DNA of 64,000 nucleotides from NCBI RefSeq assembly GCF_041080655.1, contig NZ_CP163525.1, positions 5,518,001-5,582,000 on the forward strand, written 5' to 3'. The notes under the pieces were generated by a model that had not been told where the DNA came from, ran no database searches, and saw only the letters and a list, made by a program, of their open reading frames with translations. This DNA comes from Streptomyces sp. CG4. GTDB taxonomy: Bacteria; Actinomycetota; Actinomycetes; Streptomycetales; Streptomycetaceae. Each line of letters starts with the position of its first letter. Positions within the stretch are counted from its first letter, which is position 1. Made by a program: the position numbers and the translations under genes. Shown one piece after another: positions 26,052-34,222 of the stretch.

Positions 26052-28306
26052 TGAGAGCGGAACCCGTGGGCACCCTCGTCACGACCGACCTGACCGTCGG
26101 CGGCATGACCTGCGCGGCCTGCGTGAGGCGGGTCGAGAAGAAGCTCGGCAAGCTGGACGGGGTTACGGCGACCGTCAATCTGGCCACCGGGCGGGCCCGG
26201 GTGAGTCATCCGGCGGAGATCAGTCCTGCGGACCTCGTCGCGGCCGTCGAGAAGGCGGGCTATACGGCTGCCCTGCCCGAGCCGCCCAAGAAGCAGAAGC
26301 GCGAGGACGACGCCGAGGGCGAGGGCGCCCGGCAGGAGCGCGACCGGCTGGTGATCACCGCGCTGCTCGCGCTGCCGGTGCTGGTGCTGTCGATGGTGTC
26401 CGGCCTTCAGTTCCGGAACTGGCAGTGGATGTGCTTCATGCTCGCGGCGCCCGTCGCGGTGTGGGGAGCCTGGCCGTTCCATGTGCGGGCGGTGCGCGGG
26501 CTGCGGCACGCGGCGGCGACCATGGACACCCTGGTGTCGCTGGGTGTGGTGGCCTCTTTCTCCTGGTCGGTGTACGCGCTCTTTCTCGGCGGCGCCGGTG
26601 AGCCAGGGATGCGGATGCCGTTCACCCTCGTGCCCTCGGCCTCGGAGGGCGCCGCGCACATCTACCTCGAAGCGGCTGTGGGCGTACCGCTGTTCGTCCT
26701 GGCCGGCCGTTTCCTGGAGGCGCGGGCCCGGCGCGGGACGGGGGCGGCGCTGAGGTCGCTCGCCCAGCTCGCTGCCAAGGAAGTCTCGGTACGCGAGGAC
26801 GGCACCGAACGGCTGGTTCCCATCGAGCAGTTGGGTGCCGGACAGGTCTTCGTCGTACGGCCCGGAGAGAGGGTCGCCACCGACGGCGAGGTCGTGGAGG
26901 GCGCCTCGGCCGTGGACCTGTCCCTGGTCACCGGTGAGAGTGAGCCGGTTGAAGTGGGTACGGGATCGGCCGTGGTCGGCGGGGCCGTCAACGCCGGCGG
27001 CCTGTTGCTCGTCCGTGCCACCGCCGTCGGCGCCGACACCCAGCTCGCTCGGATCACCCGCCTGGTCACCGAGGCGCAGGCGGGCAAGGCGCGGGCGCAG
27101 CGGCTGGCCGACTCGGTGGCCGGTGTCTTCGTACCCGTCGTGCTGGCGCTGGCCGTCACGGCGCTCGGCTTCTGGCTCGGTGCGGGAGCCGATCCCCAGG
27201 CAGCCGTCACCGCGTGCGTGGCGGTCCTCGTCGTCGCCTGTCCCTGCGCACTCGGCCTGGCGACCCCGACCGCGCTGATGGCCGCGACCGGCCGGGGCGC
27301 TCAGCTGGGCGTTCTGGTCAGTGGGCCGCAGGCTCTGGAGGGGCTGCAGCACATCGACGCGGTTGTGTTGGACAAGACCGGCACCCTCACGTCCGGCCAT
27401 ATGAGCGTCGCCCGGGTGACCGCTGTGCCCGGCGGGCTCGGAAAGGAGGCGGTGTTGCGGCTGGCGGGCGCGGTCGAGCGGGGCTCGGAGCACCCGCTGG
27501 GCCGGGCCATCGCCGCGTATGCCGGGCGGGCCGCGCAGGGACAGCCGACGCCGGACGTGACCGAGTTCGGCGCCACACCGGGGCAGGGGGTGCGCGGACG
27601 GGTCGAAGGCCGCATGGTCGAAGTCCTGGCGCCGGAGGATGCGTTGCCCACGGTCCTCACGGACGCCATGGCCAGGGCAGAGGCCGCTGCCCACACACCC
27701 GTCCTGGTCCGTGTCGACGGCGTGGCCGAGGCCCTGATCGAGGTCGGGGACGTCGTACGCCCCGGAAGCTACCGTGCAGTGGAGCGCCTGCGGCGGCTCG
27801 GCGTCCGCCCAGTGCTCGCCACAGGTGACCGGGAAGCGCCCGCGCAGGCCGTGGCGTCGGCCCTGGGCATCGACGAGGTGCGCGCCCGCTGCACCCCCGA
27901 GGGCAAGGCCGGCCTCGTAAGGGACTTGCAGGAGCAGGGCTACCGGGTCGCGGTCATCGGCGACGGCGTCAACGACGCCGCCGCACTCGCCGGTGCCGAC
28001 CTCGGCATCGCCATGGGCAGCGGCACCGACGTGGCCATCGGAGCGGCCGACGTGACGCTGGTGCGCGGCGACATCGAGGCCCTCGCTGACGCGGTCCGGC
28101 TGGCTCGGCGCACGCTGGGCACCATCCGCTCCAACCTGGTTTGGGCGTTCGGCTACAACGTCGTCACCGTGCCGCTCGCCATGGTCGGCCTGCTCAACCC
28201 GATGTTCGCCGCGGCCGCGATGTCGGCCAGCTCGCTGCTGGTGGTCGGCAACAGCCTGCGGCTGCGCGCCTGGCAGCCCTCGTCCGCCCGGAGGCGTACC
28301 CGATGA
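26051..28306 (+). CDS. copA: Copper-translocating P1B-type ATPase
   Basis: The 751-residue pump has an N-terminal heavy-metal domain with GMTCAAC (residues 17-23). Family motifs follow: TGES actuator loop, CPCALG in the metal-transporting helix, DKTGTLT phosphorylation site, HPLG in the nucleotide domain and GDGVND. These define a P1B-1 copper(I) exporter. It overlaps the preceding small gene by one base and the PCuAC-like gene by four (ATGA), so all three form one operon. No CsoR gene is nearby, and regulation is not visible. Confidence 0.94.
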   Translation: MRAEPVGTLVTTDLTVGGMTCAACVRRVEKKLGKLDGVTATVNLATGRARVSHPAEISPADLVAAVEKAGYTAALPEPPKKQKREDDAEGEGARQERDRLVITALLALPVLVLSMVSGLQFRNWQWMCFMLAAPVAVWGAWPFHVRAVRGLRHAAATMDTLVSLGVVASFSWSVYALFLGGAGEPGMRMPFTLVPSASEGAAHIYLEAAVGVPLFVLAGRFLEARARRGTGAALRSLAQLAAKEVSVREDGTERLVPIEQLGAGQVFVVRPGERVATDGEVVEGASAVDLSLVTGESEPVEVGTGSAVVGGAVNAGGLLLVRATAVGADTQLARITRLVTEAQAGKARAQRLADSVAGVFVPVVLALAVTALGFWLGAGADPQAAVTACVAVLVVACPCALGLATPTALMAATGRGAQLGVLVSGPQALEGLQHIDAVVLDKTGTLTSGHMSVARVTAVPGGLGKEAVLRLAGAVERGSEHPLGRAIAAYAGRAAQGQPTPDVTEFGATPGQGVRGRVEGRMVEVLAPEDALPTVLTDAMARAEAAAHTPVLVRVDGVAEALIEVGDVVRPGSYRAVERLRRLGVRPVLATGDREAPAQAVASALGIDEVRARCTPEGKAGLVRDLQEQGYRVAVIGDGVNDAAALAGADLGIAMGSGTDVAIGAADVTLVRGDIEALADAVRLARRTLGTIRSNLVWAFGYNVVTVPLAMVGLLNPMFAAAAMSASSLLVVGNSLRLRAWQPSSARRRTR

Positions 28307-28824
28307 CCGAGCAGAACCCCTGGCGGCCGTCGCGCCGCCGGCTGACCGACGCCCTGCTCGCCGCGGCCGTGCCCGTGGCCGCGTGCAGCCTCGCCCTGGG
28401 CGGCCTGACCACCTGGGTGGGGGCCGGGAAGGCGGGCAGCCCGGCGCGGATCGCCGTCACGTCCGGGCGGGTGTTCCTGCCCTACGGCGGCAGCACGGAG
28501 ACCGCGGCGTTCTTCAACGTCTCCAACCTCGGCGGAGCGGACGACCGGCTGGTGAAGGTGACGTCCACCGACACGCGCGGAGAGATCACCCTGAGCCGTC
28601 ACCGCGCCACCGACAGTGGGGCCGCGTACAAGGCCGACGTGAACTCGGTGACCGTCCCTGCCGGTGGTGAGCTGTCCATGTCCCCGCAGGGCATGGACCT
28701 GACCCTGCGGGCGCGGGCTGGGTGGCGGGCGGGTGACCTGGTGCCGTTCACGCTGAACTTCGAGCGCAGCGCGCCGGTCAGGACGATCGCGGTGGTGATC
28801 CGCTCCGGCGACGGAGTCTCCTGA
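28303..28824 (+). CDS. PCuAC-like (DUF461) copper chaperone
   Basis: The 173-residue protein has an N-terminal membrane/signal segment and a beta-rich outer domain of the DUF461/PCuAC type. Candidate metal ligands are the His in SRHRAT and the methionines in LSMSPQGMDL. Such chaperones carry Cu(I) outside the membrane, for instance to cytochrome oxidase. Its ATG overlaps the ATPase stop. The spacing of ligands is looser than the canonical H-M-x-HxM pattern, so copper binding is likely but not certain. Confidence 0.8.
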   Translation: MTEQNPWRPSRRRLTDALLAAAVPVAACSLALGGLTTWVGAGKAGSPARIAVTSGRVFLPYGGSTETAAFFNVSNLGGADDRLVKVTSTDTRGEITLSRHRATDSGAAYKADVNSVTVPAGGELSMSPQGMDLTLRARAGWRAGDLVPFTLNFERSAPVRTIAVVIRSGDGVS

Positions 28825-29038
28825 TCATGCCTCCGGGGGCAGTTCGGCCTTGACGGGTTTGCTGTTGCAGGAAATCCGCGGCCGAAAAGTGCTTCCCGGA
28901 GAGATGTCGGGTAGGAACCCTCGTCAGTTCCGGCGTGGCGTCGTGGTCTGGATCACAGGCTGGGTATTGAGTGTGGTGCCCGGTGGATTTCCGTACCCAC
29001 GCATGACGGCCGAAGCCCGGATGCGAGGATGAGGCGCC

Positions 29039-29716
29039 ATGACAGCAGGGTGGTGTGCTCGCACGATACGGGCCGCGGTGTTCGCGGCCATGTGCGTGCT
29101 GCTCGCCGCCCTGGGTCACGTCCTGATGTCCGGAAGCGACGTGCCCGCGTGGGCGTTGGCCGCAGGCGTGGCCGTGACCGGTGCCGCCGGCTGGTGTCTG
29201 GCAGGGCGTGAGCGCGGGCTGCCGTTGATCGTGACGGCTGTGGTCGCCGCCCAGGCCGGGCTGCACGAGGCGTTCTCCTGCGCGCAGTCGGCATCCGGCG
29301 GTTCGGCCTCCGCGGACGTGAGCGGCATGGGCTCCATGGCCATGGGGCACACGAGCATGAGCCACATGGACCACGCAGGCCACATGGACCACGCAGGCCA
29401 GATGGGCCACGCGGGACACATGGGGCACTCCATGGACGGCGGCTCGTCGTCGTTCGGCATGCTCGCGGCCCACCTGCTTGCCGCGGTGCTGTGCGGGTTG
29501 TGGCTGGCGTACGGCGAGAAGGCCGCCTTCCGGATCCTGCGGGCGGTGGCCGGATGGCTGGCGGCGCCGCTGCGACTCCTGTTCGCCTCGCCCATCACCC
29601 CGGACCGCCCGCGCGTCCACCTGCGGCGCCGTCGCTCGGACCGGGCGCCGCGTCTGCTCCTTCTCGGCCACGCGATCACTTCTCGGGGTCCGCCCGTGGG
29701 GACGGCTGTCGTCTGA
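29039..29716 (+). CDS. Membrane protein with long Met/His repeat loop
   Basis: The 225-residue product has about four membrane helices and, between them, a loop (residues 92-135) made of repeated H-M-x-H and G-H-M units such as SHMDHAGHMDHAGQMGHAGH. This is a classic copper- or silver-binding composition. It is paralogous to the 24180-24824 product, which has only a short version of the loop. The preceding 28825-29038 holds no gene. It probably buffers or transports copper at the membrane. Confidence 0.75.
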   Translation: MTAGWCARTIRAAVFAAMCVLLAALGHVLMSGSDVPAWALAAGVAVTGAAGWCLAGRERGLPLIVTAVVAAQAGLHEAFSCAQSASGGSASADVSGMGSMAMGHTSMSHMDHAGHMDHAGQMGHAGHMGHSMDGGSSSFGMLAAHLLAAVLCGLWLAYGEKAAFRILRAVAGWLAAPLRLLFASPITPDRPRVHLRRRRSDRAPRLLLLGHAITSRGPPVGTAVV

Positions 29717-29886
29717 GGACAGCTGGTTTCCCGAGGCCGCCCGTCTGCGCCTCGGGCCACGGCCGTACGACCGCGCAGGCGCTGTAGCGCCACAGCGACG
29801 CCGTAGGGCCGTCTCCCCTCTTCACCGGACCGCGCGCTTTTGCCGGCCGCTGGTCCGGATCACGGTTGACCCTAGAAGGACACCAG

Positions 29887-30501
29887 GTGATTACCTCTGC
29901 CCTGCCCACGTCGCGCGTCAAAAGCGACAAAGCGGCAGCACTCGACGAATCGATCACCGCCTGGGCGCTGGCCGCCCGAGGCGGTGACGCGGACGCGGTC
30001 GAGCAGTTCGTGGGCGCCCTGCACCGCGACGTCCAGCGCTACGTCGCCCACCTTTGCGGCGATCCCCAGGCTGCGGACGATCTGGCACAGGACACGTTCC
30101 TGCGAGCACTTGGCAGCCTGCACCGGTTCGAGGGGCGTTCCTCGGCCCGGGCCTGGCTGCTGTCCATCGCCCGCCGCGCGGTGATCGACAGCTACCGCTA
30201 CGCCGCAGCCCGGCCGCGTCAGTCGGACGTACCGGACTGGTGTGCAGCCATTGAGCTGGCTCAGTCGTGCGACCTGCCCGGTTTCGACGACGGCATCGCA
30301 CTGCTCGATCTGCTGACTTCGCTGTCCGATGACCGGCGGGAGGCGTTCATCCTCACGCAGCTGCTCGGCCTGCCCTACGCGGAGGCCGCCGAGGTCAGCG
30401 ACTGCCCGGTCGGCACGGTCCGCTCCCGTGTGGCCCGCGCCCGCGCGGCTCTGATGGACCTGCTCGACGAGGCGGAGAGGCCCGCCGCGCTGGCAGCCTG
30501 A
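29887..30501 (+). CDS. ECF-type RNA polymerase sigma factor
   Basis: The 204-residue protein has sigma region 2 (DDLAQDTFLRALGSLHRFEG) and region 4 (LLGLPYAEAAEV then CPVGTVRSRVARARAAL). The GTG at 29887 has AAGGA 7 nt upstream. No anti-sigma gene lies next to it. The gene is followed by a strong terminator and sits between the copper genes and the metal-chelate importer, so it may drive one or both. A GGAACT-N17-CGTT sequence before the importer is a possible target. Confidence 0.88.
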   Translation: MITSALPTSRVKSDKAAALDESITAWALAARGGDADAVEQFVGALHRDVQRYVAHLCGDPQAADDLAQDTFLRALGSLHRFEGRSSARAWLLSIARRAVIDSYRYAAARPRQSDVPDWCAAIELAQSCDLPGFDDGIALLDLLTSLSDDRREAFILTQLLGLPYAEAAEVSDCPVGTVRSRVARARAALMDLLDEAERPAALAA

Positions 30502-30509
30502 TGCTTCGG

Positions 30510-30554
30510 GAGGGTGTCGGTGCCGACCGGGAAAACCCCGGCACCGACACCCTC
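30510..30554. terminator. 16-bp stem terminator after the ECF sigma gene
   Basis: Arms 30510-30525 and 30539-30554 are perfectly complementary around a 13-nt loop, starting 9 bp after the stop. Confidence 0.85.
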
Positions 30555-30601
30555 GTCAGCACCTGGGAACGGCTCTCCTGAGCCGTGCCGCCAACTTTTC
30601 G

Positions 30602-30628
30602 GGAACTCACGGGAACTCGCGTGACGTT
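30602..30628 (+). promoter_or_regulatory. Possible ECF-type promoter for the chelate importer
   Basis: GGAACT (30602-30607) is followed after exactly 17 bp by CGTT (30625-30628), the spacing and consensus of many ECF sigma promoters. The longer string CGGGAACTCACG also occurs upstream of the MFS gene at about 34140. No cobalamin-type or other riboswitch is recognisable in this leader. Confidence 0.45.
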
Positions 30629-30694
30629 CGCTCCGACTTCTGGAGCGGGTGACGGAGGTTCGCCCGCGTACCGAGTGGATCCGGGAGATGTTCG

Positions 30695-31774
30695 ATGCGT
30701 TCTCGAGTGTGGGGCTCTGCGGCGGCCGTCGTGCTCGGCGGCCTGCTGGCGGCGGGCTGCGGCGGCGGGGAGAAGAACACGGGGAGCGAGAGCGCGGGGA
30801 AGGCCAAGGACTCCGTCTCGGGCGCCTACCCGGTGTCCGTCACCGACTGCATGGGCGCCAAGACCACCTTCTCCGCCGCCCCGAAGAAGATCGTCACCAG
30901 CAACGCCTCCAGCCTGGAGCTGCTGCTGCGCCTCGGCGCCGGCGACAAGGTGATCGGCACCGGCTTCCCGCCGGGCAAGGGCACCCTGCCCGGCACGCTC
31001 GACGCCCAGGCGCAGAAGGTGAAGGTGCTCAGCCAGAGCGTCATCCCCAAGGAGAAGCTGCTCGGCTCCGGCGCCGACCTGTACATCGACACCTTCGCCT
31101 CCATGGGCAGCATGGGCGGCGGAGGAATGGGGGACGCGCCGACGGCGGAGGAGTTCCAGGCCGCCGGAATCCAGCACATCTACCTGAAGTCCACCGCCTG
31201 CGCCGCACAGAGCAAGACCCCGGTGACCGACCTGTCCGCGGTGGAAGCCGACATCACCTCCCTCGGCGCGGTCACCGGTACGAGTGCGCGGGCGAAGGAA
31301 CTCGTCACCGGGATGAAGGAGAAGGTGGACGCCGTCCAGAAGGCGGTCGGCGGCACGGCGAAGAACAAGCGGCCGACGTACTTCTTCTTCGACTACGACG
31401 CCGGCACCAAGCAGCCCTCCGTCACCTGCAACCGCCAGGTCGCCAACGCGGTGATCACTCTGGCCGGGGCCCGCAACGTCTTCGCCGACTGCGACGGCGA
31501 CTACAAGCAGGTCGGCTGGGAGGACGTGATCGCCAAGAACCCGGACTGGATCCAGCTCGGGGTCCGCGACCGGGGCAGCGAGGCGGCGAACAAGAAGGCG
31601 TTCGACGAGGCCGAACAGTGGCTGAAGTCCAACGCGGCGACCAAGGGCCTCAAGGCAGTGAAGCAGGGTCACCTCCTGCGCGTCGGCTCCGAACAGACGA
31701 CCATCGCGGGAGTCGAGAACGCCGACACGGTCGAGGAGATCGCCAAGGCCCTCTACCCGGGCAAGGTCGGCTGA
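30695..31774 (+). CDS. Siderophore/chelate-binding lipoprotein of an ABC importer
   Basis: The 359-residue lipoprotein has a lipobox (LLAAGC) and the FepB/BtuF two-lobe fold: PKKIVTSNASSLELLLRLGA opens the first lobe and GWEDVIAKNPDWIQL lies in the second. An unusual Met/Gly-rich loop, ASMGSMGGGGMGDAP near residues 144-158, sits where the ligand would be held. It heads a three-gene operon with a permease and ATPase. The ligand is probably a metal chelate; given the isonitrile genes downstream, a copper or iron isonitrile complex is one idea. Confidence 0.88.
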   Translation: MRSRVWGSAAAVVLGGLLAAGCGGGEKNTGSESAGKAKDSVSGAYPVSVTDCMGAKTTFSAAPKKIVTSNASSLELLLRLGAGDKVIGTGFPPGKGTLPGTLDAQAQKVKVLSQSVIPKEKLLGSGADLYIDTFASMGSMGGGGMGDAPTAEEFQAAGIQHIYLKSTACAAQSKTPVTDLSAVEADITSLGAVTGTSARAKELVTGMKEKVDAVQKAVGGTAKNKRPTYFFFDYDAGTKQPSVTCNRQVANAVITLAGARNVFADCDGDYKQVGWEDVIAKNPDWIQLGVRDRGSEAANKKAFDEAEQWLKSNAATKGLKAVKQGHLLRVGSEQTTIAGVENADTVEEIAKALYPGKVG

Positions 31775-31776
31775 CC

Positions 31777-32847
31777 ATGCCCTCCACGCTGGTGCGCCCA
31801 AAAGCCTCAGCTTCGGAAGAGCGCAGTCTGCCCGCGACACCGCTGGCGGTGGTCCTCGCAGTGGTGCTGCTGGCCGCGCTGACCGCCGCGGTGGCCTGGG
31901 GCTCGACGTCCATTCCGCCCGGCGAGGTGTGGGGCGTGGTGTGGCGAAGACTGTCCGGTGAGGCGCCGCGGCCCGGCACGAACGACTTGATCATCTGGCA
32001 ACTTCGCGTTCCGCGCGCCCTGCTCGCCGCGCTCGTCGGCGCCGGGCTCGGTGTCGTCGGTACGGCCGTACAGGCGCTGGTGCGCAACCCGCTGGCGGAC
32101 CCGTATCTGCTGGGGATCTCCAACGGGGCCTCCCTCGGGGCGGTCGCCGCGATCGTGCTCGGGGTCGGGGCGGGCGGGGCGCTGGGTCTTGGCCTGTCCG
32201 GCGCGGCCTTCGCCGGGGCCCTGGCCACCTTCGCGTTGGTGTGGGCGGTGGCCCGCAGGGGCGGCGGTTTCGCGCCGCTCAGGCTGGTGCTGGCCGGGGT
32301 CGCGATCGGCCAGTTCCTGTCCGGCTTCACCAGCTACCTGGTGCTCCAGGCCGGGGACGAGCAGCAGACGCACAGCGTGCTGTTCTGGCTCATGGGCAGC
32401 CTCAGCGGAGCGAACTGGCAGATGCTCGCGGTCCCCGCCGTCGCCGTGCCCATCGCTCTGCTCTGGCTGCAGGCGCGCGCCCGCGGACTGAACGCCCTGC
32501 TGATGGGCGACGAGACGGCGGCCGGCCTCGGCATCGACGTCGCCCGGCTGCGCCGCGAGCTGTTCACCGTCACCAGCGTGCTGACCGGCGTCCTGGTCGC
32601 CGTCTCCGGCGCGATCGCCTTCGTCGCGCTGATGGTGCCGCACGTCTGCCGCCTGGTCGTCGGCGGCGACCACCGGCGCCTGCTGCCGGTCTCGGCCCTG
32701 TTCGGGGCGGTGCTGCTGGTGGTGGTCGACATCGTCTGCCGTACGGCCATGGACACGCAGGAGCTGCCGGTGGGCGTGGTCACTTCGCTGCTCGGGGCTC
32801 CGGCCCTGCTGTACCTGCTGGACCGGCGCCTGGGGAGCGGCAGTTGA
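31777..32847 (+). CDS. FecCD-type ABC permease
   Basis: The 356-residue membrane protein is of the FecCD/BtuC family, with about ten helices and the motif NPLADPYLLGISNGASLGA. ETAAGLGIDVARLR lies in the ATPase-coupling loop and GAIAFVALMVPHVCR is near the end. It starts 2 bp after the binding-protein stop. Only one permease gene is present, so it probably forms a homodimer. Confidence 0.93.
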   Translation: MPSTLVRPKASASEERSLPATPLAVVLAVVLLAALTAAVAWGSTSIPPGEVWGVVWRRLSGEAPRPGTNDLIIWQLRVPRALLAALVGAGLGVVGTAVQALVRNPLADPYLLGISNGASLGAVAAIVLGVGAGGALGLGLSGAAFAGALATFALVWAVARRGGGFAPLRLVLAGVAIGQFLSGFTSYLVLQAGDEQQTHSVLFWLMGSLSGANWQMLAVPAVAVPIALLWLQARARGLNALLMGDETAAGLGIDVARLRRELFTVTSVLTGVLVAVSGAIAFVALMVPHVCRLVVGGDHRRLLPVSALFGAVLLVVVDIVCRTAMDTQELPVGVVTSLLGAPALLYLLDRRLGSGS

Positions 32848-33659
32848 GGATCGACATCGAGGACCTGCACGTCGCCTACGCCGGCCGTACGGTCGTCGCG
32901 GGCGCCCACCTGATCGCCGCCGAGGGTGAGATCACCGGCCTGGTCGGGCCGAACGGCAGCGGCAAGTCCACGCTCCTGCGCACCGTCTACCGGCACCTGA
33001 AGCCCACCGCCGGGCGAGTACTTCTGGCCGGCACCGACCTGCGCGAGCTGAGCCCCGTCCAGTCGGCGCGGCACGTGGCCGCCCTCCCGCAGGAGCGGGG
33101 GAGCGACTTCGAGCTGAGTGTGCGCGAGGTCGTCGCCATGGGCCGCACCCCCTACAAGCGAGCTTTCGCCGGTGAGGACGCCGCCGACCGGGACATCATC
33201 GCCCGTGCCTTGGCCGACGTCGGCATGGACGAACAGGCGGGTCGCCGGTTCACGGCCCTGTCCGGAGGGGAACGCCAACGCGTCCTGCTCGCCAGGGCCT
33301 TCGCCCAGGACCCCGACGTCCTGGTCCTCGACGAGCCGACCAACCACCTCGACATCCGCCACCAGGTCGAACTGCTCGCCCTGCTGCGTGCCCAGCGCCG
33401 TACGACGTTGGTGTCGCTGCACGACCTCAACGCGGCTGCCTCCGTCTGCGACCGCCTCCACGTCCTGCACGCCGGATCGGTCGTCGCCTCCGGCCCGCCG
33501 CGCGAGGTTCTCGCGCCCGCCCTGATGGCGGAGGTTTTCGGGGTGCGGGCGGCCGTGGTCGACCACCCCCTCACCGGGGATCCCTTGATCGCCTTCGACC
33601 ACCGGGCACCCGCCGACGCGGAGCCGGCTCTGGCAGTGGAGACGCACACCGGCGCGTGA
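32844..33659 (+). CDS. FepC-type ABC ATPase, TTG start
   Basis: The 271-residue ATPase has Walker A GPNGSGKST, Q-loop ALPQER, signature LSGGERQR, Walker B VLVLDEPTNHLD and the switch histidine in SLHDLN. Start is a TTG whose last two bases belong to the permease stop, behind a GGGGAG site. It powers uptake of the chelate bound by the upstream lipoprotein. Confidence 0.93.
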   Translation: MRIDIEDLHVAYAGRTVVAGAHLIAAEGEITGLVGPNGSGKSTLLRTVYRHLKPTAGRVLLAGTDLRELSPVQSARHVAALPQERGSDFELSVREVVAMGRTPYKRAFAGEDAADRDIIARALADVGMDEQAGRRFTALSGGERQRVLLARAFAQDPDVLVLDEPTNHLDIRHQVELLALLRAQRRTTLVSLHDLNAAASVCDRLHVLHAGSVVASGPPREVLAPALMAEVFGVRAAVVDHPLTGDPLIAFDHRAPADAEPALAVETHTGA

Positions 33660-33669
33660 ACACGGTGAG

Positions 33670-33700
33670 GGAAGGACGGCGGGGGTGGTGCCGTCCTTCC
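33670..33700. terminator. Bidirectional 11-bp stem terminator
   Basis: Arms 33670-33680 and 33690-33700 pair perfectly around a 9-nt loop. It lies between the convergent ATPase and CopZ genes and can serve both. Confidence 0.8.
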
Positions 33701-33717
33701 TGCTCTCCGGGTTCCGG

Positions 33718-33933
33718 TCAGGCGGCCACCGAGTCCGCGACGCCGTAACCGGCCTCGACGATCGCGGCGCGCAGCCGTTCGTCGTCGAGGTCCGTGCCGT
33801 GCACGGTGACGGCGTTGGCGGAGAGGTCGACCACGACCTCGCTCACCCCGGGCACCTCGGAGACCTCTTCCCTGATGCTCGCCGCGCAGTGCTCGCAGCT
33901 CATTCCGGTGACGTGGTACTGCTTCTGGGTCAT
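33718..33933 (-). CDS. copZ: CopZ-type heavy-metal-associated copper chaperone
   Basis: The 71-residue protein is a single heavy-metal-associated domain with GMSCEHC (residues 10-16) binding Cu(I) through two cysteines. It carries copper in the cytoplasm, normally to a CopA pump. AGGAG lies upstream of the ATG at 33933. Its place between a chelate importer and the isonitrile/P450 genes is unusual and suggests the imported metal is copper. Confidence 0.92.
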   Translation of the reverse strand: MTQKQYHVTGMSCEHCAASIREEVSEVPGVSEVVVDLSANAVTVHGTDLDDERLRAAIVEAGYGVADSVAA

Positions 33934-34222
33934 GGCGCAACTCCTGGAAGCCGATGGGGGTTTGGCGTGACGTACGTTCGCGCGAACGCGGAGGTTCAGG
34001 CTGTCGACGTCACCTCAGTAGTCGGATGAGCGGAGCCTGAAGTTCCTCCGTGAGCAAGCTGATTCCGATGGTCCTCGTGGGGCTCAACTGGCCGACGTGG
34101 CTACTTCCAGCCTTCCCGCCACATTTTTTGGGACAGGTCCGGGAACTCACGTGCGATCCCTCCCGACATGTGGGACGAGGCTGCCTTCCGGTAGCCCGCC
34201 CACGAAGGTGAGGGGCGGAAAG
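33934..34222. promoter_or_regulatory. Divergent regulatory region with 14-bp palindrome
   Basis: CGTTCGCGCGAACG (33975-33988) is a perfect palindrome about 40 bp upstream of copZ, and GGGAACTCACG at 34141-34151 repeats a motif from the importer promoter. The minus strand at about 34019-34135 reads like a protein end (TRTIGISLLTEEL then LIRLLR and stop) and may be a gene scrap. Confidence 0.45.

Noticed and set aside
25127..27694. Long minus-strand open frame of 855 codons
   Set aside because: It runs antisense through the YcnI-like gene and the copper ATPase, both of which have complete family motifs.
29340..29430. CRISPR-like or simple tandem repeat array
   Set aside because: The periodicity is the coding repeat of Met/His units inside a membrane protein, without spacers or palindromic repeats.
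30502..30694. Cobalamin riboswitch in front of the BtuF/FepB-like gene
   Set aside because: The only structure is a simple terminator hairpin; no B12-box-like sequence is visible.
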